This document shows, one piece after another, positions 45,507 through 53,996 of a DNA stretch of 64,000 bases. The first letter of the stretch is position 1. Each line of letters opens with the position of its first letter. The stretch comes from JAUSIF01 sp040901465 (GTDB lineage: Bacteria > Pseudomonadota > Alphaproteobacteria > Rhizobiales > Xanthobacteraceae), in NCBI GenBank assembly GCA_040901465.1, contig JBBDYN010000051.1:1-64000 (forward strand). The letters run 5' to 3'. Position numbers and translations under genes: made by a program. The notes below the pieces were generated by a model, which ran no database searches, had not been told where the DNA came from, and saw only the letters and a program-made list of their open reading frames with translations.

Positions 45507-46154
45507 TCAGTCGCGTCGGGGCGCGCGAGAGAGCAGGAACAGAGCCTGCTCGCCGAACATGTTCCAAAACCACCAAGGCGCGTGCCAGCGGACCGGCCGT
45601 CCCCAGCTGTCGAGCGCAAACGCGCCCTCCATGTGCACGTCGAGCTCGCGCACGAGCTCGACGAAATCGCGGATCGTGCAGAAGTGGATGTTAGGCGTCT
45701 CGTACCAGCTGTCGCGCAGATTATCGGTGATCGGCATGCGGCCGCGCAGCAGGAGTTGCGTGCGGATGCGCCAGTGCCCGAAATTCGGAAACGATACGAT
45801 GGCGTGGCGGCCGATGCGCAGCATTTGCTCGAGCACCCAGCGCGGGCGGCGCGTCGCCTGCAGCGTCTGGGAGAGAATGACATAGTCGAATGCGTCGTTC
45901 GGATAGTCGGCGAGGTCGACGTCGGCATCGCCCTGAATCACGGCGAGGCCTCTGGCCACGCTCGCGTTGACGCCCTCGCGCGAGATCTCGATGCCGCGGC
46001 CGTCGACGCCACGCGTGTCGGTGAGAAGATGCAAGAGTTCGCCGTCGCCGCAACCGACGTCGAGCACGCGCGCGCCTTGGGCGACCATGCCCGAGATGAG
46101 GACGAGGTCGACGCGCGAAGTTGCCGGAGGCGGCGGGCCGTTGCGGCTCAGCAT
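45507..46154 (-). CDS. metW: Methionine biosynthesis protein MetW
   Basis: A 215-residue Rossmann methyltransferase-like protein with VLDVGCGDGELLHLL, GRGIEISREGVNASVARGL, DYVILSQTLQATRRP and SFPNFGHWRIRTQLL, all diagnostic of MetW. It starts two bases after metX and is needed with MetX for homoserine acylation in many proteobacteria. The frame is open upstream only as a shadow of metX. Confidence 0.94.
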   Translation of the reverse strand: MLSRNGPPPPATSRVDLVLISGMVAQGARVLDVGCGDGELLHLLTDTRGVDGRGIEISREGVNASVARGLAVIQGDADVDLADYPNDAFDYVILSQTLQATRRPRWVLEQMLRIGRHAIVSFPNFGHWRIRTQLLLRGRMPITDNLRDSWYETPNIHFCTIRDFVELVRELDVHMEGAFALDSWGRPVRWHAPWWFWNMFGEQALFLLSRAPRRD

Positions 46155-46156
46155 GG

Positions 46157-47362
46157 TCAGGCTTTCGCCGGCGGAATGCCGCGCGCGCGGGCGGCGGCCT
46201 CTAGAAAGCCGCGCGTGATCGCGAACAGTTCCGGCTCCTCGAGCAGGAAAGCGTCGTGGCCCTTGTCGCTCTCGATCTCGGCGAAGGAGACCGAGGCGCC
46301 TGACGCGTTGAGCGCGTGCACGATCTGGCGCGCGTCGCTGGTCGGGAACAGCCAGTCGGACGTGAAGGAGACGACGCAGAAGCGCGAGCGGGTCCCCTTG
46401 AAGGCGTTCGCCAGCACACCGCCGTAATCCGCGGCGAGATCGAAATAATCCATGGCCCGCGTGATGTAGAGATAGGAGTTGGCGTCGAAACGCTCGACGA
46501 AGCTCAATCCCTGATGCCGCAAATAGGATTCGACCTGAAAGTCCGCGTCGAAACCGAAGGTCGGTGTCTCGCGGTCCTGCAGGCGGCGGCCGAACTTGCG
46601 ATGCAGTGCGGCGTCGGAAAGATAAGTGATGTGCGCGGCCATTCGCGCGACTGCAAGTCCGCGCCGCGGACCCGTGCCCTCGACGAGATAGCGGCCGTCG
46701 CGCCAATCGGGATCCGCCATGATCGCCTGGCGGCCGACCTCATGGAAGGCGATGTTCTGCGCCGAGTGCCGCGCTGCGGTGCCGAGCGGGAGCGCCGCGA
46801 ACACGCGATCGGGATAGCTCGCCGCCCATTGCAGCGCCTGCATGCCTCCCATGGAGCCGCCGGTGACGCAGAGCAGCATCTTGATTCCCAGATGATCGAG
46901 CAGCATCGCCTGTGAGCGCACCATGTCGCGTACGGTGACGACCGGAAGCGACAAGCCATAGGGCTCGCCGGTCGCGGGGTTGCGCGAGGCCGCGCCCGTG
47001 GTGCCCATGCAGCCGCCGAGCACGTTCGCGCAGATCACGAAGAAGCGGTCGGTGTCGATCGGTTTGCCGGGGCCGACCATCGTCTCCCACCAGCCGGGCT
47101 TGCCGGTCGCGGGATGCGTGCCCACGACGTATTGGTCGCCGGAGAGCGCGTGACAAATCAGGATTGCATTGGTGCGATCGTTGTTCAGCTCGCCGTAGGT
47201 CATGTAGGCGACCTGGAACGGCGCGAGATCGACGCCGGCGTCGAGACGCAACGGCTTGTCGGCGCCGAAGCGCACGACCGGCGAGCGCGGCTCGTCGGCC
47301 TCACGGCGAATCGCCTTGGCGCGGCTCTCAGGGGCTTCGACGTCGACTCGAACTACGCTCAT
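46157..47362 (-). CDS. metX: Homoserine O-acyltransferase MetX
   Basis: Acylates homoserine to start methionine synthesis. A 401-residue alpha/beta hydrolase: ILICHALSGDQYVVG, the nucleophile in TGGSMGGMQALQWAASYPDR, VSFTSDWLFPTSDAR (Asp) and SDKGHDAFLL (His). The ATG at 47362 follows AGAGGA; an ATG at 47392 adds a short unlikely leader. Acetyl versus succinyl specificity cannot be decided by eye. It is the first gene of metXW, divergent from chorismate mutase. Confidence 0.94.
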   Translation of the reverse strand: MSVVRVDVEAPESRAKAIRREADEPRSPVVRFGADKPLRLDAGVDLAPFQVAYMTYGELNNDRTNAILICHALSGDQYVVGTHPATGKPGWWETMVGPGKPIDTDRFFVICANVLGGCMGTTGAASRNPATGEPYGLSLPVVTVRDMVRSQAMLLDHLGIKMLLCVTGGSMGGMQALQWAASYPDRVFAALPLGTAARHSAQNIAFHEVGRQAIMADPDWRDGRYLVEGTGPRRGLAVARMAAHITYLSDAALHRKFGRRLQDRETPTFGFDADFQVESYLRHQGLSFVERFDANSYLYITRAMDYFDLAADYGGVLANAFKGTRSRFCVVSFTSDWLFPTSDARQIVHALNASGASVSFAEIESDKGHDAFLLEEPELFAITRGFLEAAARARGIPPAKA

Positions 47363-47494
47363 TACGTCCTCTAAAGCCTGGCCTGCGGCCAAGGCGTCGT
47401 TAGAGCTAGAGAGCCTCTCATAATCATGTCAACGTTTTCTTTGCGTTCCGCTTAAGGCGCGCTATCAAGCGCGGCCTGCAGTTGGGCCGTTCCC

Positions 47495-48349
47495 ATGTCC
47501 GAGCCGAAGAAACCCAAGGCCAAGTCCGCGGCCGCGCCCACGCTCGCAGAACTGCGCGCGGAGATCGATCGCATCGATGCCGCCGTGCACGCTCACTTGA
47601 TCGAGCGCGGCGAGATCATCGGCGAACTGATCAAGGTCAAGCGCACGCAGGAGTCGGGTGCTGCGTTCCGGCCGGCGCGCGAGGCGGAGATGATGCGCCG
47701 TCTCGTCGAACGCCACCGTGGGATTCTGCCCCTGGACACGATCGAGAGCATCTGGCGCGTCATTATCGCGACATTCACGTACGTGCAGGCCCCCTATGCG
47801 GTGCATGCGGACTTCGCTGCGGGCGACGCGCTCGTGCGCGACTCGGCGCGCTTCCATTTCGGATTCACGGTGCCACTCAAGGCGCACCTTGGCGCAGCGT
47901 CCGTGGTCGCGGCGGTCGCCGCGTCGAAGGGCGATCTCGGGCTCGTGCCAGCAACCAATCTTGCTGGTGCGGGCGCGTGGTGGACCGCGCTGGAAGACGA
48001 GAAGGCACCGAAGATCATTGCGCGTCTGCCGTTCGTCGAGCGCGCGGATCATCCGGCGTCGCTGCCGCTCTTCGTTGTGTCGCGGCCGATCGTGGCGGAT
48101 GCTGCGGTGATGGAAGTTCAGACCTTCAGCGTGCGGGTGGCGGGTTGGAGTGCGGCCGCGGCGCGGGCGCTCACGCCGTTCGCAGACGTACTCGCGGTGC
48201 CGCGCGGCGAGTTCGACGGGGCGGCGCTCCTGATCTCGCGGCCGCCGGGCCGCAAGCTCGACGAAACCACAGCAGCGCTGGTCGCGGCCGGCGCGTCGGT
48301 GCGGGCGACGGCCCTCGTCGGCGGGCACGCGAACCGCTATACCGTCTAG
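47495..48349 (+). CDS. Chorismate mutase fused to a prephenate dehydratase-like domain
   Basis: A 284-residue protein. Residues about 16-95 form an AroQ chorismate mutase (LAELRAEIDRIDAAVHAHLI, RGEIIGELIKVK, REAEMMRRLVERHRG). The rest resembles a periplasmic-binding/prephenate dehydratase fold (FHFGFTVPLKAHLGAA, KGDLGLVPAT), but no clear TRF catalytic motif is seen, so dehydratase activity is doubtful. It heads a run with hisC and prephenate dehydrogenase, which suits the Tyr/Phe branch. Confidence 0.85.
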   Translation: MSEPKKPKAKSAAAPTLAELRAEIDRIDAAVHAHLIERGEIIGELIKVKRTQESGAAFRPAREAEMMRRLVERHRGILPLDTIESIWRVIIATFTYVQAPYAVHADFAAGDALVRDSARFHFGFTVPLKAHLGAASVVAAVAASKGDLGLVPATNLAGAGAWWTALEDEKAPKIIARLPFVERADHPASLPLFVVSRPIVADAAVMEVQTFSVRVAGWSAAAARALTPFADVLAVPRGEFDGAALLISRPPGRKLDETTAALVAAGASVRATALVGGHANRYTV

Positions 48350-48393
48350 CCCAATCGCAATCTTTTCTTTGTTTTGAGTCCGGAAACCGAACG

Positions 48394-49509
48394 ATGAGCG
48401 CGCCCGAGCGTCCCGTGCCGAAAGCGAGCATTCTCGAGATCGCGGCCTATGTGCCCGGTCGCAGCGAAGCGCCCGGCGCGGCCAAGGTCTACAAGCTCTC
48501 CTCGAACGAGACGCCGCTCGGGGCGAGCCCGAAGGCGATCGCGGCGTTTCGCGCGACGGCGGAAACGCTCCACCATTATCCGGACGGGGCGCAGACCGCT
48601 TTGCGCGAGGCGGTCGCCCGCAGCTTTGGGCTCGATCCGGCGCGCATCATCTGCTCGAACGGCTCGGACGAGCTCTTTAGTCTGCTGGCGCAGGCGTATC
48701 TCACGCCGGGCGACGAAGCGATTTTCACGACGCACAGCTTTCTCGTCTATCGCAACGCGACGCTTGCGGCTGGCGGTAAGCCGGTGGTCGCGCCTGAGCG
48801 CGCCTACACGGCCGATGTCGACGCAATCCTTGCCGCGGTTACGCCGCGCACGCGGCTTGTGTTCCTGGCGAACCCGAATAATCCGACCGGAACTTACTTG
48901 CCGTTCTCCGAAGTGCGCCGCCTGCATGCGGCGCTGCCGGAGAACGTGATCCTTGTGCTCGACGCCGCGTATGCCGAGTACGTGCGGCGGAACAACTATG
49001 AATCGGGGATCGAGCTCGCGGGCACGAGCGACAACGTGGTGATGACGCGCACGTTCTCGAAAATCCACGGGCTCGCGGGGCTGCGGATCGGCTGGATGTA
49101 TGCGCCGGCCGCGGTCATCAACGCGATCCACCGCATCCGCGGGCCGTTCAACGTGAATGCGCCGGCAATCGCCGCGGGCGTTGCCGCGCTTTCCGACACG
49201 GCGCACGTTGAGCGCGCGGCGGCGCATAACGCCAAATGGCTGCCGTGGCTCACCGAGCAGATTCGGGCGCTTGGCTTGGAAGTAACGCCGAGTGTCGGAA
49301 ATTTCGTGCTGATCCATTTCCCGCGCGAGCGCGGCAAGACCGCGAAGGACGCGGACGCGTTTCTCCTGAAGCGCGGGCTCGTTCTGCGCCAGGTCGGGGC
49401 CTACCAACTGCCCAACGCGCTGCGCATGACGGTCGGCACGGAAGAAGCGAATCGCCTTGTGGTTTCGGCGCTTTCGGAGTTCCTCGCGCGCGAGGCCGCA
49501 CGTGCCTGA
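48394..49509 (+). CDS. hisC: Histidinol-phosphate/aromatic aminotransferase
   Basis: A 371-residue PLP enzyme of fold type I with YKLSSNETPLGASPKAI, LHHYPDG, NGSDELFSLLAQAYL, FLANPNNPTGTYL, the Asp/Tyr of DAAYAEYV and the Schiff-base Lys in RTFSKIHGLAGLRIGW. Its position between chorismate mutase and prephenate dehydrogenase suggests it also, or mainly, transaminates aromatic keto acids, as known for some HisC2-type enzymes. Confidence 0.92.
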   Translation: MSAPERPVPKASILEIAAYVPGRSEAPGAAKVYKLSSNETPLGASPKAIAAFRATAETLHHYPDGAQTALREAVARSFGLDPARIICSNGSDELFSLLAQAYLTPGDEAIFTTHSFLVYRNATLAAGGKPVVAPERAYTADVDAILAAVTPRTRLVFLANPNNPTGTYLPFSEVRRLHAALPENVILVLDAAYAEYVRRNNYESGIELAGTSDNVVMTRTFSKIHGLAGLRIGWMYAPAAVINAIHRIRGPFNVNAPAIAAGVAALSDTAHVERAAAHNAKWLPWLTEQIRALGLEVTPSVGNFVLIHFPRERGKTAKDADAFLLKRGLVLRQVGAYQLPNALRMTVGTEEANRLVVSALSEFLAREAARA

Positions 49510-50470
49510 CGCGGCACCCCTGTTCGAGCGGCTTGCGCTCATCGGCGTCGGGCTGATCGGCTCGTCGATCGCGCATGCGGCGCGCGATCGCGGCGTCGTG
49601 AAGTCGATCGCCGCGTCGGCGCGCACGGCTGCCACGCGCAAGCGCGTGACCGAGCTTGAACTCGTCGACGAAGTCTTCGAAACCAATGCGGGGGCGGCGA
49701 AGGGCGCCGATCTCGTTATCGTCTGCGTGCCGGTCGGCACCTGCGGGGCGGTCGCGGCGGAAATCGCACTGGTCTTGAAGCCGGGCGCGATCGTCTCCGA
49801 CGTGGGTTCGGTAAAAGGCGCGATCCTGCGCGACATGGCGCAGCACCTGCCGAAAAACGTGCATTTCATCCCGGCACATCCGGTTGCCGGCACCGAGCAT
49901 TCCGGCCCCGACGCGGGATTTGCGGAACTGTTCGATAACCGCTGGTGCATCCTGACCCCGCCCAAGGACGCCGACGCGGGCGCGGTGGAACGGCTCAAGG
50001 CATTCTGGACCGCGCTCGGCGCGAACGTCGAGATCATGGATGCCGAGCACCACGACATGGTGCTCGCGATCACGAGCCACGTGCCGCACCTGATCGCCTA
50101 CAATATCGTCGGCACCGCGGCGCATCTCGGGGAAGTCACACAGTCGGAGGTGACGAAGTTCTCGGCGGGCGGCTTCCGCGATTTCACGCGCATCGCGGCG
50201 TCCGATCCCACCATGTGGCGCGATGTGTTCCTGCACAACAAGGAAGCCGTGCTGGAGATGCTCGGCCGCTTCAGCGAGGACCTTTCGGTGCTGACGCGCG
50301 CGATCCGGTTCGGCGACGGCAAGACGCTGTTCGACCTGTTTACCCGTACGCGGGCGATCCGGCGCTCGATCATCGAGATCGGTCAGGAAACGGCCGAGCC
50401 CGATTTCGGACGGCAGCGGCGCAAGAAGGTGCCACCGGCGCCGATGCCGCGGCCCTACGCGAACGACTGA
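49502..50470 (+). CDS. Prephenate/arogenate dehydrogenase
   Basis: Oxidative decarboxylation of prephenate or arogenate toward tyrosine. A 322-residue protein with the NAD loop LALIGVGLIGSSIAHAA, VSDVGSVKGAIL, FIPAHPVAGTEHSGP and TSHVPHLIAYN, the TyrA family pattern. The start is GTG 49502, overlapping the end of hisC by 8 bases, which implies coupling. There is no ACT domain. The ending RRKKVPPAPMPRP is Pro-rich. Confidence 0.92.
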   Translation: MPDAAPLFERLALIGVGLIGSSIAHAARDRGVVKSIAASARTAATRKRVTELELVDEVFETNAGAAKGADLVIVCVPVGTCGAVAAEIALVLKPGAIVSDVGSVKGAILRDMAQHLPKNVHFIPAHPVAGTEHSGPDAGFAELFDNRWCILTPPKDADAGAVERLKAFWTALGANVEIMDAEHHDMVLAITSHVPHLIAYNIVGTAAHLGEVTQSEVTKFSAGGFRDFTRIAASDPTMWRDVFLHNKEAVLEMLGRFSEDLSVLTRAIRFGDGKTLFDLFTRTRAIRRSIIEIGQETAEPDFGRQRRKKVPPAPMPRPYAND

Positions 50471-50495
50471 GGCCGCCCGCCGCCGGGCCTGAGCC

Positions 50496-51029
50496 ATGTC
50501 CCCCTCCGCGCAAGGCGATCTCTGGGTGTTCGGCTACGGGTCGCTCATGTGGCGCACCGGATTCGATTATCTGGAGCGGCGGCAGGCGAGGCTCCTCGGC
50601 GCGCACCGGGCACTTTGTGTTTTTTCGCACATTCATCGCGGCACGCCGGAGCGGCCCGGGCTCGTGCTCGGGCTCGATCGCGGCGGAAGCTGCCGCGGGG
50701 TCGCATTTCGCGTAGCTACCGCGAATGTGAGCTCGACGCTTGCCTATCTGCAGGAGCGCGAGCTTGTCACCAAGGTCTACAAGGAAGCGGTGCGGCCGAT
50801 CGATCTATTGGAGGGCGCAAACGAGCGCGTGCCGGCGCATTGTTTTCTCGTCGACCGATCGCACGCGCAATACGCGGGCAAGCTGTCGCTCGAAGAGCAA
50901 TTGCGCCTCGCGCGGCAAGGTCATGGACGATCCGGCGCCAATCCGGAATACGTGATCGAGACCGTCAAGCACATGCGCGAACTCGACATTCGCGACCGTG
51001 CGCTGGAATGGCTCGCCGAACGTCTCTAG
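50496..51029 (+). CDS. ChaC-like gamma-glutamylcyclotransferase
   Basis: A 177-residue protein with the substrate loop WVFGYGSLMWRTGFDY, the ALCVFSHIHRGTPERPGLVL segment and the catalytic-region Glu in LVTKVYKEAVRP. This pattern fits the glutathione-specific ChaC family, which releases 5-oxoproline and Cys-Gly. It follows prephenate dehydrogenase by 25 bases but is probably unrelated in function. It is convergent with the LexA-box gene. Confidence 0.9.
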   Translation: MSPSAQGDLWVFGYGSLMWRTGFDYLERRQARLLGAHRALCVFSHIHRGTPERPGLVLGLDRGGSCRGVAFRVATANVSSTLAYLQERELVTKVYKEAVRPIDLLEGANERVPAHCFLVDRSHAQYAGKLSLEEQLRLARQGHGRSGANPEYVIETVKHMRELDIRDRALEWLAERL

Positions 51030-51032
51030 CGG

Positions 51033-51416
51033 TCAGGCCGCGCGACGCGCGACGGGACCGCGCGACAGGCGCGGGGCGACGAGGGCGGAGAGATCCTCGA
51101 ACGTGGCTTGCAGCGCTTCGGGCCCGTCGCGGACGATGTGCAGGTGAATTTCCTCGGTGCCGAGCGGAATGACCGGGCTGCCGGCGATGGCGCTCACGCC
51201 GAGGACGACGGTCTCGCCGCCGCGGCGGCAAACGAAGAGCGATACGGCATCCGAATAGGCGGGCGGCCGGTTCGCGGGGAAGCGGGTGCTGGCGTAGCGG
51301 CGGCCGGATAGGCCGCGCCAGAAATGGAAGCGGTTGGCGAGGGCCGGGTGGCGCGCTGCGTGGAGGGGACCGGCATATCCGGGCACGCGATCGCGATCGA
51401 CTAATTCGAGGGTCAT
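51033..51416 (-). CDS. Small protein of unknown function under a LexA-type box
   Basis: A 127-residue soluble protein. Segments such as RFHFWRGLSGRRYASTRFP, AVSLFVCRRGGETVVLGVSA and EIHLHIVRDG suggest a compact alpha/beta or beta fold, ending in a basic tail (RLSRGPVARR). No family was recognised. Twenty-one bases upstream of the ATG lies a perfect GTTC-N7-GTTC, the alphaproteobacterial LexA site, so the gene is predicted to be SOS-induced. It does not resemble known SOS repair genes. Confidence 0.7.
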   Translation of the reverse strand: MTLELVDRDRVPGYAGPLHAARHPALANRFHFWRGLSGRRYASTRFPANRPPAYSDAVSLFVCRRGGETVVLGVSAIAGSPVIPLGTEEIHLHIVRDGPEALQATFEDLSALVAPRLSRGPVARRAA

Positions 51417-51437
51417 GTTCAGCTCTGATTCGATGGA

Positions 51438-51452
51438 GAACAAAACTAGAAC
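51438..51452 (-). promoter_or_regulatory. LexA (SOS) box
   Basis: On the minus strand the sequence is GTTCTAGTTTTGTTC, a perfect GTTC-N7-GTTC direct repeat, the LexA operator established for rhizobia and other alphaproteobacteria. It lies 21-36 bases upstream of the small gene at 51033-51416, in an AT-rich gap, the expected promoter position. Confidence 0.7.
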
Positions 51453-51525
51453 AAATCCGGCCTTAGTCAAGGGCGACCGGCGTTCCGGCGATAACGCGCG
51501 AGGCGAATCCAAGTTCAAATATTTT

Positions 51526-52308
51526 TCAGGGGCTCGGGGTGCGGCGGAAGGCAATCTGCCGTTCGCGGGCGGCGATCTCGCTTTCGCCCTCGGAAATGAG
51601 CCGGGCGGTCGCGGGCTCGAGCTGGTTCTGCAGCACGACCAAGAAGGCATCGGGATGCAGGCCGGGCTGGATCGGCTCGAGGATTTCCGCGCGGATCTTA
51701 CCGGGCCGCATCTGCCAGCTTCGCCGCGGCCAATAGAGGCCGGAATTAAGCGCGATCGGCAGGCACGGCACGCCGAGCGCGCCATAGAGATGCGCCGCGC
51801 CGTATTTGTAGTTCGGCTCAGCCCCGGGGGGACGGCGCGTGCCTTCCGGAAAAATGATGATCTGGCGGTTGCGGGCAATTTCCTGCTTTGCGCGCTCGGT
51901 CATTTCCGCGAGTGCCGCCGAACGCGCGCCGCGCCGCACGGGGATCATCCGCGCCTTCAGGCAATACCAGCCGAAGACCGGCAGCCACATGAGTTCGCGC
52001 TTCAGAACATAGACCGGATCGATGAAGAGGCCGAGGATCGAGTATGTCTCCCACGCCGACTGGTGCTTCGCCGCGACGATGAGCGGTCCCGGTGGAATGC
52101 GCTCGATGCCGCGGATCTCGAAGTCGATGTCGCAGATCATGCGCAAGAGCCAGCGATTGACCGCGACCCAGGAGGCGACCGTGCACCACAGCACCCAGCG
52201 CGGCAAGAAGAACACCGGCAGGCAAACGATCATGTGTACGGCCGTATTTAGATAGAAGCAGACGTTGAACAGGACGGCGCGCAGGGCTTGCACGAACTGC
52301 GGGCGCAT
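51526..52308 (-). CDS. plsC: 1-acyl-sn-glycerol-3-phosphate acyltransferase (PlsC family)
   Basis: Acylates lysophosphatidic acid to phosphatidic acid at the inner membrane. A 260-residue protein: an N-terminal hydrophobic region (FNVCFYLNTAVHMIVCLPVF), block I as AAKHQSAWETYS (H-x4-E rather than the usual H-x4-D, a variant seen in related bacteria), PVFGWYCLKARMIPVRRG and IIIFPEGTRRPPG (block III). It starts six bases after ydcF. Confidence 0.9.
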   Translation of the reverse strand: MRPQFVQALRAVLFNVCFYLNTAVHMIVCLPVFFLPRWVLWCTVASWVAVNRWLLRMICDIDFEIRGIERIPPGPLIVAAKHQSAWETYSILGLFIDPVYVLKRELMWLPVFGWYCLKARMIPVRRGARSAALAEMTERAKQEIARNRQIIIFPEGTRRPPGAEPNYKYGAAHLYGALGVPCLPIALNSGLYWPRRSWQMRPGKIRAEILEPIQPGLHPDAFLVVLQNQLEPATARLISEGESEIAARERQIAFRRTPSP

Positions 52309-52314
52309 CGGGGT

Positions 52315-52980
52315 TCAGGACTGCGGCCGGCGTTCGCCGGCGGCGAGCCGCGTCGGATCGAGACGAACGCGGACATAGGAGGCGACGTACTTCACGTACT
52401 CGACGAGCAGGAGGCGGATCGTCTGCGCGTCCGACCACCAGGGCTCGTCGCGCATGCGGTCGCTGACGACCGGGTAGGGGATCAGGGTCACGCCGGGCAA
52501 TTCGTGCGCGATCTCGATCAGCGCGCGCGGCATGTGCCAGCCCGAAGTCACCACGATGAGCGAACGGAATTTCTGTTCGCGCACCCAGTGGCCGGTTTCG
52601 ATGGCGTTGCCGATCGTGTTGGTGGCCTCGCGACCGAGGTCGATGCGGCCGACGAGCAGGCGCTCGACTTCCGGGTTCATGCGGATCAGCTCGGCGTGGG
52701 TCGTGGTCGGATTGACGCCGGAAATCAGCAGCCGCTTGCCACGGTCGGCGGAGAGCAATTCGACCGCATCGACGATGCGCGAGGCGCCGCCGGTGAGCAC
52801 CACGATTCCGTCGGCCGCGCGCACGGCCTTTTCCTCGGAGCGCGGGACGCCGTTCGCGAACACGAGAAAGCCCGCCGCAAGGGCCACGGCCGCAAGGACG
52901 CAGGGGATCGCAAGCGGGCGGAGCCAACGGCGGCCGCGGCCCGGCCGTATCCGCTTGTTCTCTGCGTCGGTCGTCGGCAT
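52315..52980 (-). CDS. YdcF/ElyC family DUF218 envelope protein
   Basis: A 221-residue protein with one N-terminal membrane helix (LAIPCVLAAVALAAGFLVFA) and a periplasmic DUF218 domain: DGIVVLTGGASRIVDAVELL, KRLLISGVNP, GREATNTIGNAIET, VVTSGWHMPRALIEI. ElyC-like proteins act in envelope polysaccharide and lipid-carrier homeostasis. It lies between ftsX and plsC on one strand, the arrangement common in this order. Confidence 0.9.
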   Translation of the reverse strand: MPTTDAENKRIRPGRGRRWLRPLAIPCVLAAVALAAGFLVFANGVPRSEEKAVRAADGIVVLTGGASRIVDAVELLSADRGKRLLISGVNPTTTHAELIRMNPEVERLLVGRIDLGREATNTIGNAIETGHWVREQKFRSLIVVTSGWHMPRALIEIAHELPGVTLIPYPVVSDRMRDEPWWSDAQTIRLLLVEYVKYVASYVRVRLDPTRLAAGERRPQS

Positions 52981-53036
52981 GACGAGGCTCCTGCCGCAAA
53001 TTCTATCGTGAACCGCGAGCCCGGGGCGAGCGCGTT

Positions 53037-53975
53037 TCAGTCGATCTCGCGCAGCGTCCAGCGCACGGTGACGCGCGAGGCGAGCGTCGTCACCAGCGCG
53101 ACCAGCACGACAATGCCGGCGATCCCCGCGTAGCCCTGCTGGTCGAGTGCAAACTGGCCTGTAAGAAATGCGGCTTCGCCGCCGCCCGGGATCCAGGAAA
53201 GGAGGCCGGGCACGATGCCGGTCAGGCCGAAGAGGAGCGCCGCGGCCGCCCCGCCGATCAATCCACCCTTGAGGCCGACGGCGAGAAAATGGCGCTGGAA
53301 GGTGCTCGCGATGAAGGAGTCGCGCGCGCCGATGAGATGCAACACCTCCACGATCGCGCGATTGGCCGCGACCGCGCCGCGCGTCGCGAACGAAACGGAG
53401 AGCACGGTCGCAATGAGCACGAGCCCGAGCGTGGCGAAGCCGGCGACCACGATCGCGTCGGAGATCGCGGCCAGCCGCGCCGACCAACTGCGGTGGTCGT
53501 CCAGCGTCGCGCCGGTAACTTCCTCAGAAAGCGCCTTGCGCAAGCCGGCGAGATCGGGCTCGGTTTTCTCCGCAAGCCGCACGGCGATCAGGCGCGGCAA
53601 GGGCAGCACGCTGAGGTCGACACCGCTGCCGAGCCAGGGCTCGAGCAAGCGGCCAGTTTCTTCGCGGGTGAGCGAGCGCGCATCGGCGATGCCGGGCGTG
53701 CGGCCGGCGACCTCGACCGCCTTGCCGATCTCGGCGCCAAGGTCGCGGCCCTGGACCGGGCGCACCTGGATCGTCACCTCGCGCACCATGTCGGTGCGCC
53801 AATGCGTGGCGGCGTCGCGCACGAGGCCGACCGCGCCGACAATGAGCGCCGCGACAAACGTCATAATGGCGATGACCATGAGAAGCGCGCGGCTTGTCAC
53901 GGTGTCGCGCGGCACGATCGACGCCGACGGCCGGACCAGGCCCGTTTCCTGCTCGCGTCGTTTGTTGCTTTTCAC
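53037..53975 (-). CDS. ftsX: Cell division protein FtsX
   Basis: Inner-membrane partner of FtsE that activates septal peptidoglycan hydrolysis. A 312-residue protein with an N-terminal helix (RALLMVIAIMTFVAALIV), an extracellular loop and three C-terminal helices (VVAGFATLGLVLIATVLSVS; GGLIGGAAAALLFGLTGIV; IAGIVVLVALVTTLAS). LHLIGARDSFIASTFQRHF is the conserved FtsX segment. It follows ftsE by 21 bases. Confidence 0.93.
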   Translation of the reverse strand: MKSNKRREQETGLVRPSASIVPRDTVTSRALLMVIAIMTFVAALIVGAVGLVRDAATHWRTDMVREVTIQVRPVQGRDLGAEIGKAVEVAGRTPGIADARSLTREETGRLLEPWLGSGVDLSVLPLPRLIAVRLAEKTEPDLAGLRKALSEEVTGATLDDHRSWSARLAAISDAIVVAGFATLGLVLIATVLSVSFATRGAVAANRAIVEVLHLIGARDSFIASTFQRHFLAVGLKGGLIGGAAAALLFGLTGIVPGLLSWIPGGGEAAFLTGQFALDQQGYAGIAGIVVLVALVTTLASRVTVRWTLREID

Positions 53976-53996
53976 CGCGGCTGCCTCCTCCTCGAC

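Noticed and set aside
46155..46706. Upstream extension of the metW frame.
   Set aside because: It overlaps metX in another frame; MetW similarity begins only after the ATG at 46154.
47404..47432. Possible metX promoter (TTGACA at 47427-47432) or a SAM riboswitch in the metX leader.
   Set aside because: The -10 element at the right spacing (CTAGCT) is poor, and the SAM-II core sequence was not found in the leader.
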